Shown here: one piece after another, positions 45,862 through 53,925 of the stretch
How the letters are laid out: the number at the start of each line of letters is the position of its first letter
Position numbering within the stretch: the first letter of the stretch is position 1
Source of the DNA: Anaerolineae bacterium
Lineage (GTDB): Bacteria > Chloroflexota > Anaerolineae > Promineifilales > Promineifilaceae
DNA length: 64,000 nt
Reading direction: 5' to 3'
Assembly: GCA_023382655.1 (NCBI GenBank)
Contig: JAHDWK010000011.1
Coordinates: 62,001-126,000, forward strand
Position numbers and translations under genes: made by a program
The notes under the pieces: model-generated
Database searches by the model: none
What the model was told of the DNA's origin: nothing
The model's input: only the letters and a program-made list of their open reading frames with translations

Positions 45862-47019
45862 ATGGCAGAAAACCCCAATCCCCCGCAAAAAAATTCATCA
45901 ACCGTCTGGCCTGACTGGCAAAAACAGTTGGCCGGATTGGTACTGATTCTGCTTGTCCCCGTTATTTTTGTGTTTTTCAAACCGGCCATCACGACCCTAC
46001 TCATTATTTTGCTCCTGGCATTTGTGTTGCGTTACCCCATCAACTTTTTGCACCAGCGGCTCAAGCTCCGTTACTCCATCTCCGTCTTTCTCGTCTTTTT
46101 CCTCTTTTTGTTATTAGCTATCTGGGCCTTTGTGGCGCTGACCGGCACTGTCATTTCCGTAGCCATTACCACTTTGCAGCAATTGCAAACCTTCATCAAC
46201 GCCAACATGCCCGCCCCACCGGAATCACTTAATCTTGGCCCCATTGACTTAAGTTTTCTGATCAGTCCATTACAGCGAATAGCCAGCAATTTTGTGATCA
46301 CACGGTTGTTTGGCGGCCCGGCCGGCATTGTCAACGGGTTGGGTCAACTGATCACCAGCGCCGCTGACTTGATGGGGCAGTTTGCTATCATCGTCACCAT
46401 TCTGCTCTTTTTCCTGCTGGAAATGCCCGCCACCATTGGCGGCATTGGCAAACTATTCCCCGAAAATTCGCGCCGCGAATACGCCATTTTGATCCAGCGC
46501 AGCGACAGACTGCTTGCCAATTTCTTTTTCGGTTCGCTGCTGGTAGTGGGTTTCTACTGGCTGCTGGCCACTATCATGTTTACCGTAACCGGCGTCTCTG
46601 ATGCGCTGATCAAAGGTTTTATTGTCGGCGTGCCCAACTTCGTCCCGCAAGTAGGCGGGTATGTTTCCACGATTCTTGTTTTTATCATCGCCCTGATTAG
46701 TGGCACCGACCGATTCGCCATGTCTGCCCTGGTGTTTGCTTTTGTGATGATGATCATTTTTATGGTGGCTTCGGGCATTGCCTATTACTTTGTAGACGCC
46801 CGCGTCTATTCCAAATCGGTGAAGATACCCATTTGGCTGATTTTAATTGGGCTAATAGTGTTTGCGGCCGTCATGGGGACATTGGGCTTTTTACTGGCGG
46901 CGGCGGCCCTTGCCATCTTTGGCGAATTTTTTGTATTCACCCTTAAAAAGATTCGTGGCGAAGACCCCTACCCCGGCGAACCGGAGCCGCCGCTGTTTAC
47001 GAAGTATTGGAACCCGTGA
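45862..47019 (+). CDS. AI-2E/PerM-family transporter (UPF0118)
   Basis: ATG 45862 with AGGAGG 9 nt upstream. 385 residues, about eight transmembrane helices: LAGLVLILLVPVIFVFFKP, TTLLIILLLAFVLRYPINFL, ISVFLVFFLFLLLAIWAFVA, a soluble loop with ITTLQQLQTFINANMPAPPE, and the conserved region FFFGSLLVVGFYWLLATIMF, FIVGVPNFVPQVGGYVSTIL. Members export or exchange small molecules (AI-2, sodium/proton antiport); the substrate here is unknown. Ends just before the repeat cluster and tRNA-Lys. Confidence 0.85.
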   Translation: MAENPNPPQKNSSTVWPDWQKQLAGLVLILLVPVIFVFFKPAITTLLIILLLAFVLRYPINFLHQRLKLRYSISVFLVFFLFLLLAIWAFVALTGTVISVAITTLQQLQTFINANMPAPPESLNLGPIDLSFLISPLQRIASNFVITRLFGGPAGIVNGLGQLITSAADLMGQFAIIVTILLFFLLEMPATIGGIGKLFPENSRREYAILIQRSDRLLANFFFGSLLVVGFYWLLATIMFTVTGVSDALIKGFIVGVPNFVPQVGGYVSTILVFIIALISGTDRFAMSALVFAFVMMIIFMVASGIAYYFVDARVYSKSVKIPIWLILIGLIVFAAVMGTLGFLLAAAALAIFGEFFVFTLKKIRGEDPYPGEPEPPLFTKYWNP

Positions 47020-47083
47020 ACCGTAATCCGTTATCGGTAATCGGTTTGTGGCCGGCGGCTCACGGATTACGGTTGCCTCACGG
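47019..47083. repeat. Intergenic CGTAATCCGT/CGGATTACGG repeat cluster
   Basis: Between the transporter and tRNA-Lys the sequence contains CCGTAATCCGT, TCGGTAATCGGT and the inverse CACGGATTACGG. It is the third cluster of this style in the window (also 8306 and 38217). Confidence 0.5.
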
Positions 47084-47112
47084 GTAAGGCATGGTTATAA
47101 TCCGCCCGGTCT

Positions 47113-47188
47113 GGGTCATTAGCTCAGCTGGCAGAGCAGTGGACTTTTAATCCATTGGTCACAAGTTCGAATCTTGTATGACCCACCA
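47113..47188 (+). tRNA. tRNA-Lys (anticodon TTT), CCA encoded
   Basis: Canonical cloverleaf: acceptor GGGTCAT/ATGACCC, D-arm AGCTCAGCTGGCAGAGC, anticodon arm TGGACTTTTAATCCA, T-arm CAAGTTCGAATCTTG, discriminator A and encoded CCA (47186-47188). All stems pair. Downstream everything changes character (AT-richer, no ACGGCCGT, plasmid-type genes), so the 3' end is a likely integration site for the element that follows. Confidence 0.95.
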
Positions 47189-47213
47189 CCATATATAGGG
47201 TTTGCACACCCTC

Positions 47214-47244
47214 AAAGTCCCATATCTTCCGATGTGGGACTTTT
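47214..47244 (+). terminator. Terminator downstream of tRNA-Lys
   Basis: AAAGTCCCATAT pairs with the GTGGGACTTT side (about 10-12 bp, one wobble) and is followed by TTTT. It would end the tRNA transcript. A smaller AGGGT/ACCCT hairpin lies at 47197-47211. Confidence 0.65.
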
Positions 47245-47325
47245 GCGTTACTGGAGTTAACGCTTTCAAACCAGAGAGGGTAGCAAGAAGGGTAGCTTAT
47301 AAAGTTACTTTAAAGGTGGATTTAA

Positions 47326-47754
47326 ATGAAAAAATGTGCAACTTGTGGGAACACTAAGGAGGAAGCAGAGTACTATTGGCGTGACAAACAAGTAGGGAAG
47401 CGTTGGGGCACATGTAAAGATTGTCAGAAAAAACAACGCCATGACTGGTATGAAAGAAATAAGGACGAACACAAAAAAAATACTATCAATCGGAAAAGAC
47501 AAGCTGTGCGAGATGCCAGGGGCTTCGTCTGGGATTATTTAGCCACCCACCCCTGTGTGGACTGTGGAGAGTCCGACCCGGTGGTTTTGGAATTTGATCA
47601 CGTCGAGGGCGATAAAAGAAAAAACATTACCGATATGGCAAGTGCTGGTTATTCGTCAGATACCATTGGCAGAGAAATAAGCAAGTGCATGGTGCGTTGT
47701 GCTAACTGTCACCGTAGAAGAACGAGCAAACAAAGAGGCTGGTTCAGAAAGTAA
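47326..47754 (+). CDS. HNH-endonuclease-like protein
   Basis: 142 residues, ATG 47326 after AAAGGTGG. An N-terminal zinc-binding part (CATCGNTKEEAEYYW, GTCKDCQKKQRHDWYERN) is followed by an HNH/His-Me core: CVDCGESDPVVLEFDHVEGD, then the second zinc pair CMVRCANCHRRRTSKQRG. Such small HNH proteins are common on phages and integrated elements. First gene after the tRNA-Lys junction, on the plus strand. Confidence 0.8.
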   Translation: MKKCATCGNTKEEAEYYWRDKQVGKRWGTCKDCQKKQRHDWYERNKDEHKKNTINRKRQAVRDARGFVWDYLATHPCVDCGESDPVVLEFDHVEGDKRKNITDMASAGYSSDTIGREISKCMVRCANCHRRRTSKQRGWFRK

Positions 47755-47808
47755 ATCTGTTGGAGTGGTCTACACTAACCTCATAAACAGCTTCAACATA
47801 GCATGGTA

Positions 47809-48045
47809 TTAGCTTTCTGCAACTTCTCCCAGCTTTTTCAGGTAATAGTTCTCCATCCAAACCAAAAGTGTTTCCAAATAAATGTAAGGCAATTCCTCCA
47901 ATTCACCCCAACCTTCAGATTCTTCGTCAAAGGTGAACTCCCCACTCCTAATAGCCTCGTCAATTTCATCACCGCAAATTATCCATTGTTTGCAATCTTC
48001 AAGATGCACCAAAACAGCATCATCTAGTTCCAGGTATCTAATCAT
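47809..48045 (-). CDS. Small acidic protein, unknown
   Basis: 78 residues, rich in Glu/Asp and aromatic residues (MIRYLELDDAVLVHLEDCKQ, GELEELPYIYLETLLVWMEN). One base separates it from the stop region of the HTH gene upstream, so the two are co-transcribed. Strong acidity would fit a DNA-mimic or antitoxin-like role, but this is speculation. No family recognised. Confidence 0.55.
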   Translation of the reverse strand: MIRYLELDDAVLVHLEDCKQWIICGDEIDEAIRSGEFTFDEESEGWGELEELPYIYLETLLVWMENYYLKKLGEVAES

Positions 48046-48046
48046 A

Positions 48047-48244
48047 TTACACCCTACTCGGCTGTGAATTCGCCTCCAGCCATTTCTTCAAGTCCGTTAT
48101 CCGAATCCTGACATTTTTCCCTATCCTGATTGTCGGTATCTCTCCCCTCTGTGCCATCGCGTATACTTTGCTTTTGGAGAGTTTTAGATACTCGGCCGTT
48201 TCGGGAATTGTTAATATAAGGTCTAGTAGCTCTTGTCCAGACAT
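48047..48244 (-). CDS. Excisionase-type HTH (MerR-like HTH_17) protein
   Basis: 65 residues, ATG 48244 after GGGAGAG. LTIPETAEYLKLSKSKVYAM, AQRGEIPTIRIGKNVRI and TDLKKWLEAN are the hallmark of small excisionase/HTH_17 proteins that bind att sites or promoters of integrated elements. Possible recombination directionality factor for the tRNA-Lys element. No integrase is present inside the window. Confidence 0.8.
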   Translation of the reverse strand: MSGQELLDLILTIPETAEYLKLSKSKVYAMAQRGEIPTIRIGKNVRIRITDLKKWLEANSQPSRV

Positions 48245-48524
48245 CGTTTTCTCTCCCTTGTAAATGGTCTACAACCTTAGCCATATAAACACCCGCTATC
48301 ATTTGACGTTCGGCTGGATTCATTTCGTTTTGCCAGGCTCTTTGTGGAAATGGAGGTAAAGTGGAAAGAGTGACATCATCCTTCAAAATAAACGCCGAGG
48401 TATTTCTTTTAATGGCACAGTTTTCCATACAAGCCTGATTCATGGAATTCTCGCAAATTTGAGAACACCAGTGAGGTGGTATTTGGTATGCTGTTTTACG
48501 TTCCACTTTCTTCTGATTGTACAT
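48054..48524 (-). CDS. Cys-rich small protein, out-of-frame overlap with the excisionase gene
   Basis: The first 95 or so residues look real: YQIPPHWCSQICENSMNQAC, MENCAIKRNTSAF, AERQMIAGVYMAKVVDHLQG, with five cysteines suggesting metal binding. From about residue 96 (position 48240) the frame runs through the HTH gene in another frame and looks like shadow sequence (low complexity, DTDNQDREKCQDSD). Either the true stop was lost by a frameshift near 48240, or the overlap is genuine. Family seen on related elements by recall only; no function known. Confidence 0.5.
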   Translation of the reverse strand: MYNQKKVERKTAYQIPPHWCSQICENSMNQACMENCAIKRNTSAFILKDDVTLSTLPPFPQRAWQNEMNPAERQMIAGVYMAKVVDHLQGRENDVWTRATRPYINNSRNGRVSKTLQKQSIRDGTEGRDTDNQDREKCQDSDNGLEEMAGGEFTAE

Positions 48525-48680
48525 GTCATAATCAAGCTGAATCGGTGACTGTGAGATACTGCTTTATGCGTTAGTCAATACCAGATGGTCATCATCGCAT
48601 GGTGTGCTGAGTTCAGATCTCAACCGATTCAGAATTACACGGCCAGAACTTAGAAAGAAAGTTTTCCAGCCGTGATTATG

Positions 48681-48992
48681 TTAAGCCTTTTCAGGGATCA
48701 CTTCACTGGCTCTCTTTTCAGTCCAGTAAAGATCTCGTTCAATCCCCAATCCAAACGCGCCTTTGACGGTTTGCAACTCCTCAAGTGAGAAATATCCCCA
48801 CTCATCATTCCAATCTCCAAAGATGGATACATATCCAAAGAAGAGTCTTTCAGTTGGATAGTAAGCTGTTGCGTACCATGTCCCTGCACCGCTTGGATTG
48901 AAAAACTTTGCAACAATAATCGGGTCTTCTGCGTCTTCCTGATATCCGACTTTGGCAAAGCACTTCTCAAGGGCTTTAGTCATCAAAATCAT
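48681..48992 (-). CDS. DUF2958 protein
   Basis: ATG 48992, about 9 nt after GGGAGG. About 103 residues with the DUF2958 pattern: DPIIVAKFFNPSGAGTWYAT, LFFGYVSIFGDWNDEWGYFS, LEELQTVKGAFGLGIERDLY. DUF2958 proteins are found on plasmids and ICEs of many phyla; biochemical role unknown. Its leader is duplicated at 49419-49482. Confidence 0.75.
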   Translation of the reverse strand: MILMTKALEKCFAKVGYQEDAEDPIIVAKFFNPSGAGTWYATAYYPTERLFFGYVSIFGDWNDEWGYFSLEELQTVKGAFGLGIERDLYWTEKRASEVIPEKA

Positions 48993-49055
48993 GGCCGTAA
49001 TCACCTCCCTTCTAAGCTCTCGGCCTTACCCAAACAGGTCTAGCCTGGATGAGCC
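48993..49055 (-). promoter_or_regulatory. Structured leader, copy A
   Basis: Minus-strand leader with a 4-bp hairpin CAGG-CTAGA-CCTG (49035-49047), then GTTTGGGTAAGGCC and GAAGGGAGGTGAT before the DUF2958 start. Copy B at 49419-49482 has CGGA-CTAGA-TCCG at the same place: the stem pairs changed together while the loop is kept. This is direct evidence for a conserved RNA (or DNA) hairpin. Confidence 0.55.
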
Positions 49056-49068
49056 ATAAGGGGGTTAT

Positions 49069-49106
49069 ACGGCCAAGCCTGGAGAGAAAGTGTTTAGCTT
49101 GGCCGT
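49069..49106. terminator. Inverted repeat, possible terminator of the zinc-ribbon membrane gene
   Basis: ACGGCCAAGC (49069-49078) and GCTTGGCCGT (49097-49106) pair perfectly with an 18-nt loop. It lies just past the end of the gene at 49113-49418 on its strand. No T-run, so confidence is limited. Confidence 0.4.
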
Positions 49107-49112
49107 TCGCTA

Positions 49113-49418
49113 TTACATATCGTGCACGATCATTATGCCTTTTTCCGCATTACCCAATCGTGGTACGTGCCACATCTGGGAATGCCCTCTAGGACAAACA
49201 TATCTACTTACAACGCTGTAGGGCAGATTCCTTTGAATCAGGTAGCTCTTTACCTCTTCTGGAACCGATCTTGCTACAAGCGGTGCCCAGTACATTTGAA
49301 CATAGCACCGTCTGCACCAAGGAAATCTCTTCCTTGGCCGTCCAGTCTTTGACAGTAGAACAGTTAAGGCTACGGTATAGACAATCAGAAAGGCAACGAA
49401 TAAAACTGTTACGTCCAA
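49113..49418 (-). CDS. Small membrane protein with zinc-ribbon-like cysteines
   Basis: TTG 49418 is placed about 10 nt after GGGGAGG of leader copy B. 101 residues: N-terminal transmembrane helix (VLFVAFLIVYTVALTVLL), basic stretch RPRKRFPW, CRRC, later YVCPRGHSQMWH. The CxxC...CPxGH pattern suggests one zinc site. Unknown family. Confidence 0.55.
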   Translation of the reverse strand: MDVTVLFVAFLIVYTVALTVLLSKTGRPRKRFPWCRRCYVQMYWAPLVARSVPEEVKSYLIQRNLPYSVVSRYVCPRGHSQMWHVPRLGNAEKGIMIVHDM

Positions 49419-49482
49419 GCTGCATCACCTCCCCTCTTTTCAGGCTTGGGCCTACCTAAACGGATCTAGTCCGATTAAGCCG
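49419..49482 (-). promoter_or_regulatory. Structured leader, copy B
   Basis: Hairpin CGGA-CTAGA-TCCG (49461-49473), then GTTTAGGTAGGCC and GAGGGGAGGTGAT, aligning base for base with copy A except in the covarying stem. It overlaps the 3' end of the ATPase gene by 8 bp. Confidence 0.55.
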
Positions 49483-50971
49483 AAGGAGGTTTGGTCTCTT
49501 TTTGTAAAGTGCGTTTGTTGATAACTTCGAGTGCATCCCTTATAGGGATTGCACGTCTTTTAAAAATCTCTTCTTTAATCTCAGCGATAGGTGCACGGAG
49601 TGTTCCAGTTAATTTGTCCCTCGTTTTTTCCACAAAGCGAAGGTAAGGATCTTTTTCCTGTTCGGTGCTGTAACGTCTCATAACCATTTGCCGTGCTTTC
49701 AGATTTTGCAGCCAGTTTGCCATCATAAGGTATTGACCTCTATCAGCTTCTGCTACCGGCTGACTGTGGTTGCTTCTTGCGCGAAACTTTTCGCTTGTAG
49801 GATTGTATTGCCCAAGCTGCTGAGAAATAGTGTAAGCATCATTGTGATTGCTCATGGCAAAGCTGATAATATTTCCAAAGTTCCAATACTGCTCCTGAAA
49901 GCGCTCATCCAATTGCCAAAAAGCCTGAATGATAACGACCGCCATGAGTTTTCGAGAACGGAAATATGTTGATATTTGACCAAGTGCATTAGCCATCCCA
50001 CGAATCTCAAAGAGTTTGTAAACCTCGTCAATGACGATTAATACAGGCTTGTCATTAGGGTCGTGCGGGGTACGCAAGTTAATCAAAGCCCTAAGTAGAG
50101 CAAACTCACACCAATATACCCATGCCTGAACCTTCTCCTGGTTGGCAATTTTCTCCCCACTAACAAAGTAAATTAAACCTTTATCAATAATCTCTTTGTA
50201 AGTGATGTGTGGGCGATAATGACCATATCTGGCTCTCAATGGCCGTGATTCAATAGCACTTAAAGTCCCTATCAAGGCTGAAGTTCTAGCCTCGTACCCT
50301 TGCGGTGTTACCCCTTTCGCAAGTAGCTGGTTTTCAAAATACCACTTAGCCTCTGGCACAAAATGACCGTACTCTTTACAGGCTTTCTTCAGCATCCCTT
50401 CATCCATTAAAAGCTTTTTACCCTCGGTTACTTGCCATGACTCGCCGTATTCATTTCTAATCGCCATGATAAGGCGTGCCAACTGTGGGGCGGTAACTTC
50501 AAGTGACTGAGCCATCATCGGGGTAAGAGCTATCTTTTCAGGATTTAGCTCCTCAATGATGCTGGTGACTACCTGCACTAAATCCTCTTCAGATAGGCCG
50601 TGTTCTGGGCTAAAAATGGGCTTGGGTAACACGTGAGTTTCATGTCCTGGTATGTCTACGACAATCCTTTTTTGGATATTTTCTTTTTCAGGACTATCGG
50701 GCATAAGTTCGATTTGTGTATTAAACTCGTTCGTCAACGAACTATTAAGGTCATACACAATAATCGGTCCATCAGGAAAAGTAATGGCGTAGCGTTTTAG
50801 TTCTCCGGCCTCCCATGAAGTTTTACCCGTTCCTGGATCGCCAGAAATTGCCGTCCCTCTGGTCAGTCCGTCAAAGTAAAGCGTATCATCTTTGGAGGTT
50901 CTAATATTCGGTATAGGAGGATGCACTGGATCTCCGAACAGTATTTTAAGAAGTAATTTCAGGTCAATCAT
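49475..50971 (-). CDS. VirD4/TraG-like coupling ATPase (copy 1)
   Basis: 498 residues. Walker A GDPGTGKTSWEAGELKRYAI near residue 43-50, FPDGPIIVYDLN, Walker B VLIVIDEVYKLFEIRGM near 305, then SRKLMAVVIIQAFWQLDERF, the pattern of TraD/VirD4-type DNA-pumping ATPases. No N-terminal membrane helices are visible, unlike the second ATPase at 53.9 kb. The start overlaps the stop of the upstream Replic_Relax-type gene by 8 bp, so they form an operon. Probably drives DNA transfer or partition of the element. Confidence 0.75.
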   Translation of the reverse strand: MIDLKLLLKILFGDPVHPPIPNIRTSKDDTLYFDGLTRGTAISGDPGTGKTSWEAGELKRYAITFPDGPIIVYDLNSSLTNEFNTQIELMPDSPEKENIQKRIVVDIPGHETHVLPKPIFSPEHGLSEEDLVQVVTSIIEELNPEKIALTPMMAQSLEVTAPQLARLIMAIRNEYGESWQVTEGKKLLMDEGMLKKACKEYGHFVPEAKWYFENQLLAKGVTPQGYEARTSALIGTLSAIESRPLRARYGHYRPHITYKEIIDKGLIYFVSGEKIANQEKVQAWVYWCEFALLRALINLRTPHDPNDKPVLIVIDEVYKLFEIRGMANALGQISTYFRSRKLMAVVIIQAFWQLDERFQEQYWNFGNIISFAMSNHNDAYTISQQLGQYNPTSEKFRARSNHSQPVAEADRGQYLMMANWLQNLKARQMVMRRYSTEQEKDPYLRFVEKTRDKLTGTLRAPIAEIKEEIFKRRAIPIRDALEVINKRTLQKETKPPSA

Positions 50972-51674
50972 GATTCCTCAACGGATAGGTATTCCCGTCC
51001 CCCCAGATGTAGATTGGTGCTGTGAGTTGATGCATCAAAGCAACTTCCTTAAAGGATTCAAAATCAACAAAGAAGATGGGGTCTCCATCTAGGTAGTTTG
51101 CCACCATTCTGGTTACTTTTTCTCTTGGTAAATCAATTACAAAAAGGACAATTGCTTTTGCATCAAACTTTGATTCAATGTTTGCCAGATACCGGCGGTA
51201 TGCCTCTACTTTCCTTGAAATGAGTCCACTACGGGTAGAGTTATCAAGGGTGGAAACCTCCGCTACCAAGAGTTTGTCATTGGGGTATTTGATGCCCCAC
51301 TCTGGTTTACAGCCGATGCCTGCGAAGTGTTTTTCACCAATCAATGTACAGTCAACGTCAGAGACAACGAATCGCATCAGGCACTCCGTACAAGCTAAAC
51401 CATGCTCAATGTGCTGAGGACTGCCCCAAGCTGCGTAAACCTTCTTTTTGCCCCAGCCGTGTTCTTTGAGGATTCCCTTCTCTACCAGTAGTGGTAAGTT
51501 GTGCTCAGTGAACTTGTGACGGCCGTTATCCTTTCCAGTGAACCACCAAATGTAATGTCTCTTTTCCGCCCAGTGGAAGACATTTGAAATTTCTTTGAAT
51601 TGTTGTAGTGTGCGCTTTCTCATTCCAGAGGTAGATTGGTGAGGGAAGAGCATGACCTCCACTCTTCCCAACAC
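50964..51674 (-). CDS. Replic_Relax-like protein (copy 1)
   Basis: Up to 236 residues; the start is uncertain (in-frame candidates at 51674 and 51653; none has a well-spaced site). N-terminal HTH-like segment (RTLQQFKEISNVFHWAEKRH, HNLPLLVEKGILKEHGWGKK), then HIEHGLACTECLMRFVVSD and a nuclease-like or binding fold (DKLLVAEVSTLDNSTRSGLI, RKVEAYRRYL, DAKAIVLFVIDLPREKVTRM). This is the layout of replication-relaxation proteins of plasmids and ICEs. Coupled to the ATPase gene downstream. Confidence 0.65.
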   Translation of the reverse strand: MLGRVEVMLFPHQSTSGMRKRTLQQFKEISNVFHWAEKRHYIWWFTGKDNGRHKFTEHNLPLLVEKGILKEHGWGKKKVYAAWGSPQHIEHGLACTECLMRFVVSDVDCTLIGEKHFAGIGCKPEWGIKYPNDKLLVAEVSTLDNSTRSGLISRKVEAYRRYLANIESKFDAKAIVLFVIDLPREKVTRMVANYLDGDPIFFVDFESFKEVALMHQLTAPIYIWGDGNTYPLRNHD

Positions 51675-51680
51675 CCTATT

Positions 51681-52004
51681 TTAGAACATCAATGAAAGTA
51701 GCAATACAGTAAACCAAGCCAGGCACACCCAGCCTAGAACAAGGAAGATGACTGCCAGGATGCGGTTAATCCAATACAATTGAGGCTCGTGCTGTACTGG
51801 CATCCCACCTTCAACAGCGCGGCTTGACCACTCAGCAGCAATCTCGTGAGTGGCTATAACGATACCCCTGTGGATACCGATGACTGAAAGAAGCATAAGC
51901 CGTACCATTAGACTGAGGAAGAGAAGCACCCAAAGCCAGATAACCCTGCTTATACCTACGGCGAGTTGTGTGATTACTCTACCCATCTTGCCACCTGAAT
52001 CCAT
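51681..52004 (-). CDS. Small two-helix membrane protein
   Basis: 107 residues with two or three hydrophobic helices (VIWLWVLLFLSLMVRLMLLS, LAVIFLVLGWVCLAWFTVLL) and a polar middle. The first ATG overlaps the preceding gene by 31 bp; a second ATG at 51986 overlaps it by less. Possibly a membrane component of the transfer apparatus. No family recognised. Confidence 0.5.
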   Translation of the reverse strand: MDSGGKMGRVITQLAVGISRVIWLWVLLFLSLMVRLMLLSVIGIHRGIVIATHEIAAEWSSRAVEGGMPVQHEPQLYWINRILAVIFLVLGWVCLAWFTVLLLSLMF

Positions 52005-52444
52005 TGGCCTGACCTCGTTACTATAATGAGGGTCGGGTCACTCAGGGCAACCATTAATGCAATGCTTGCTACGGCCACTGTAATCGTTCCTAAGACCATT
52101 CCAGCCGTGTAAAGGAAATCCCATACTCTACTCCAGTCAAACGGCTCTCTGGCGGGCTGTGGTTGTACTACAACTTCTTCCACTGGTTCGTGGCCGACAA
52201 TCAGTTGAATAATCTCGATGCCAGCGTCTCGAAGCATATCCACTCGGTCAAAGGCAAAGTTGGGGACGAAAGAAATGTTTTGATCCAGTGGGAAGTATGT
52301 CCAGCCGTTGAGGTGATGAACGGGTCGGTCAATTGTGCCTTTCATGTCTGGAACAACTTCAAAAAATATGTCGGGATGCCGGTCATATATTGTGGAAATC
52401 TTCGTAAGCTCATTTGTTTGTCTATCCATTAAGATAGTGTCCAT
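51974..52444 (-). CDS. Small protein with C-terminal membrane helix
   Basis: ATG 52444 with AAGGAG 9 nt upstream; a longer frame lacks a site. 156 residues: a soluble part (LTKISTIYDRHPDIFFEVVP, HHLNGWTYFPLDQNISFVPN), a proline hinge and one transmembrane helix (TAGMVLGTITVAVASIALMV). First gene of the 52.4-49.5 kb minus-strand run. Unknown family. Confidence 0.5.
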   Translation of the reverse strand: MDTILMDRQTNELTKISTIYDRHPDIFFEVVPDMKGTIDRPVHHLNGWTYFPLDQNISFVPNFAFDRVDMLRDAGIEIIQLIVGHEPVEEVVVQPQPAREPFDWSRVWDFLYTAGMVLGTITVAVASIALMVALSDPTLIIVTRSGQWIQVARWVE

Positions 52445-52588
52445 ATCGTTTGTCTCCTTTCTGGGTTTTAAAATTCGGTTACAATTGCATCGGCCAATGC
52501 TTTTTGAATACAAAGGACATTGAACCAACAAATAGCTAGAAAGTGTTAGTTTAAATAGGTAGCAAGTTCTGGTCTTTGGAGGGTAAAA

Positions 52589-53851
52589 ATGGACGAAGTT
52601 ACCGTTAAAGTAGCTTTAAACGGTTTAAATCTTCAGCAGAGAAAGATACTTTATTACCGCACTACGGGTGATAAGTCAGAAGTTATCAGAAGAAAGGTTG
52701 GTCTCGAAAAATCGGCGTACTTCCCAGCACTACGAGCAGTAAGGATCAAGATAGAAGGAGACCTAACTGGTATTAATATTGATGACAAGTCTACTTTTTG
52801 GCAACACCTTCAAGAACTCACTGGCAATCCCCCCGACTTTGATTTTGTATATACTCCCCCACCCCTAGAATCTCCTCGTCCTGTCCGTTTTGAAGACATG
52901 GTAGAGGCTCCTCCAGCACCGCCACCAACCCAACCACAACAACAAAGGACGTGGTTAGACAGGCATCGCAGTGCCATAATAGGCGTCTCAGTTTTGTTGA
53001 TAGCAGTTTTGTTTGTATGGTTTGTGGCTATTCCTTTTTTGTTTAGAGAAGATAATGGTCAAGAAGAAGTGGCTGGAGTGGCAACTCAGGCGGTTAGTAT
53101 GGCCGTAAATACTCTCACACCACCGGCAGAGAACACAGCCGTGGAGGACTCACCTCTTAGAGAAACGATGTCAGCACTGGGAGCTACTCAGACAAGTTTT
53201 GCTATGGCCGTGATAGCTTCATCGGCTACACCTGAAGCTAGTCCTACCCCTGTAGACACGCCAACCATTACACCCGCTCCTACAAGCAGTAACACTCCTA
53301 CCATTACATCTACTCCAACCAGTTCATCTACTCCCACAGTAACACCGGTCGTTCTATTTGCAGATGACTTCACTAATGGTATATCTGATCAATGGGAAGA
53401 GTTATTTGGAGAACCAGATTGGGTTAATGGGGCAATGACATTTTCTGATAACGTGACTATCGTAGTCGGGGATGAGTCGTGGACAAATTACAAGGTAAGT
53501 TTTGATGCGAGTGAGATGTGGTGCCGTTCAGGTTTTGAGTCAGCGGGAATAGTTATTGGATTGCGTGCTCAGGATTATCATAACATGATGGCTGTAAGTA
53601 TACTTGATAAGGGTAATTGTGGGGCTGCATGGTTGTTCGTCAAAAATGGCATTTACGAGCTAATCGCTAATTCAGGTTCGGCACCGCCAGGTAATCATAT
53701 AGAGGTATCTGTATTTGATGGTCTTTATTCTTTGAGGAACGGAAAGCAGGTCAGAGAAGATGCCTATGTTAGTGGTAAAGTGGTGCTATTAGTAGACCCA
53801 GGCATCATCATTGATAATTTTGTGGTTACACAGCTTTCATCTCCACCCTAA
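52589..53851 (+). CDS. HTH-TM-LamG-like transmembrane protein
   Basis: ATG 52589 after GGAGGG. 420 residues. N-terminal 75 residues resemble a sigma-like HTH (LNLQQRKILYYRTTGDKSEV, IRRKVGLEKSAYFPALRAVR). A proline-rich spacer leads to one transmembrane helix near 133-155 (SAIIGVSVLLIAVLFVWFVA). A Thr/Ser/Pro linker follows, and from about 265 a beta-rich LamG/laminin-like domain (VLFADDFTNGISDQWEELFG, GIVIGLRAQDYHNMMAVSIL, GIIIDNFVVTQ). Same outside-domain type as the cargo protein at 9863 and same plan as that at 12354. The only plus-strand gene in the 47.8-64 kb stretch. Role as signal-responsive regulator inferred. Confidence 0.6.
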   Translation: MDEVTVKVALNGLNLQQRKILYYRTTGDKSEVIRRKVGLEKSAYFPALRAVRIKIEGDLTGINIDDKSTFWQHLQELTGNPPDFDFVYTPPPLESPRPVRFEDMVEAPPAPPPTQPQQQRTWLDRHRSAIIGVSVLLIAVLFVWFVAIPFLFREDNGQEEVAGVATQAVSMAVNTLTPPAENTAVEDSPLRETMSALGATQTSFAMAVIASSATPEASPTPVDTPTITPAPTSSNTPTITSTPTSSSTPTVTPVVLFADDFTNGISDQWEELFGEPDWVNGAMTFSDNVTIVVGDESWTNYKVSFDASEMWCRSGFESAGIVIGLRAQDYHNMMAVSILDKGNCGAAWLFVKNGIYELIANSGSAPPGNHIEVSVFDGLYSLRNGKQVREDAYVSGKVVLLVDPGIIIDNFVVTQLSSPP

Positions 53852-53925
53852 TCTTTTGATCTGTTCACGAAGAACATTTTGTCTTTTCCTAGCATAATAA
53901 CTTCACCAGTTTGTCTATCTATTGC

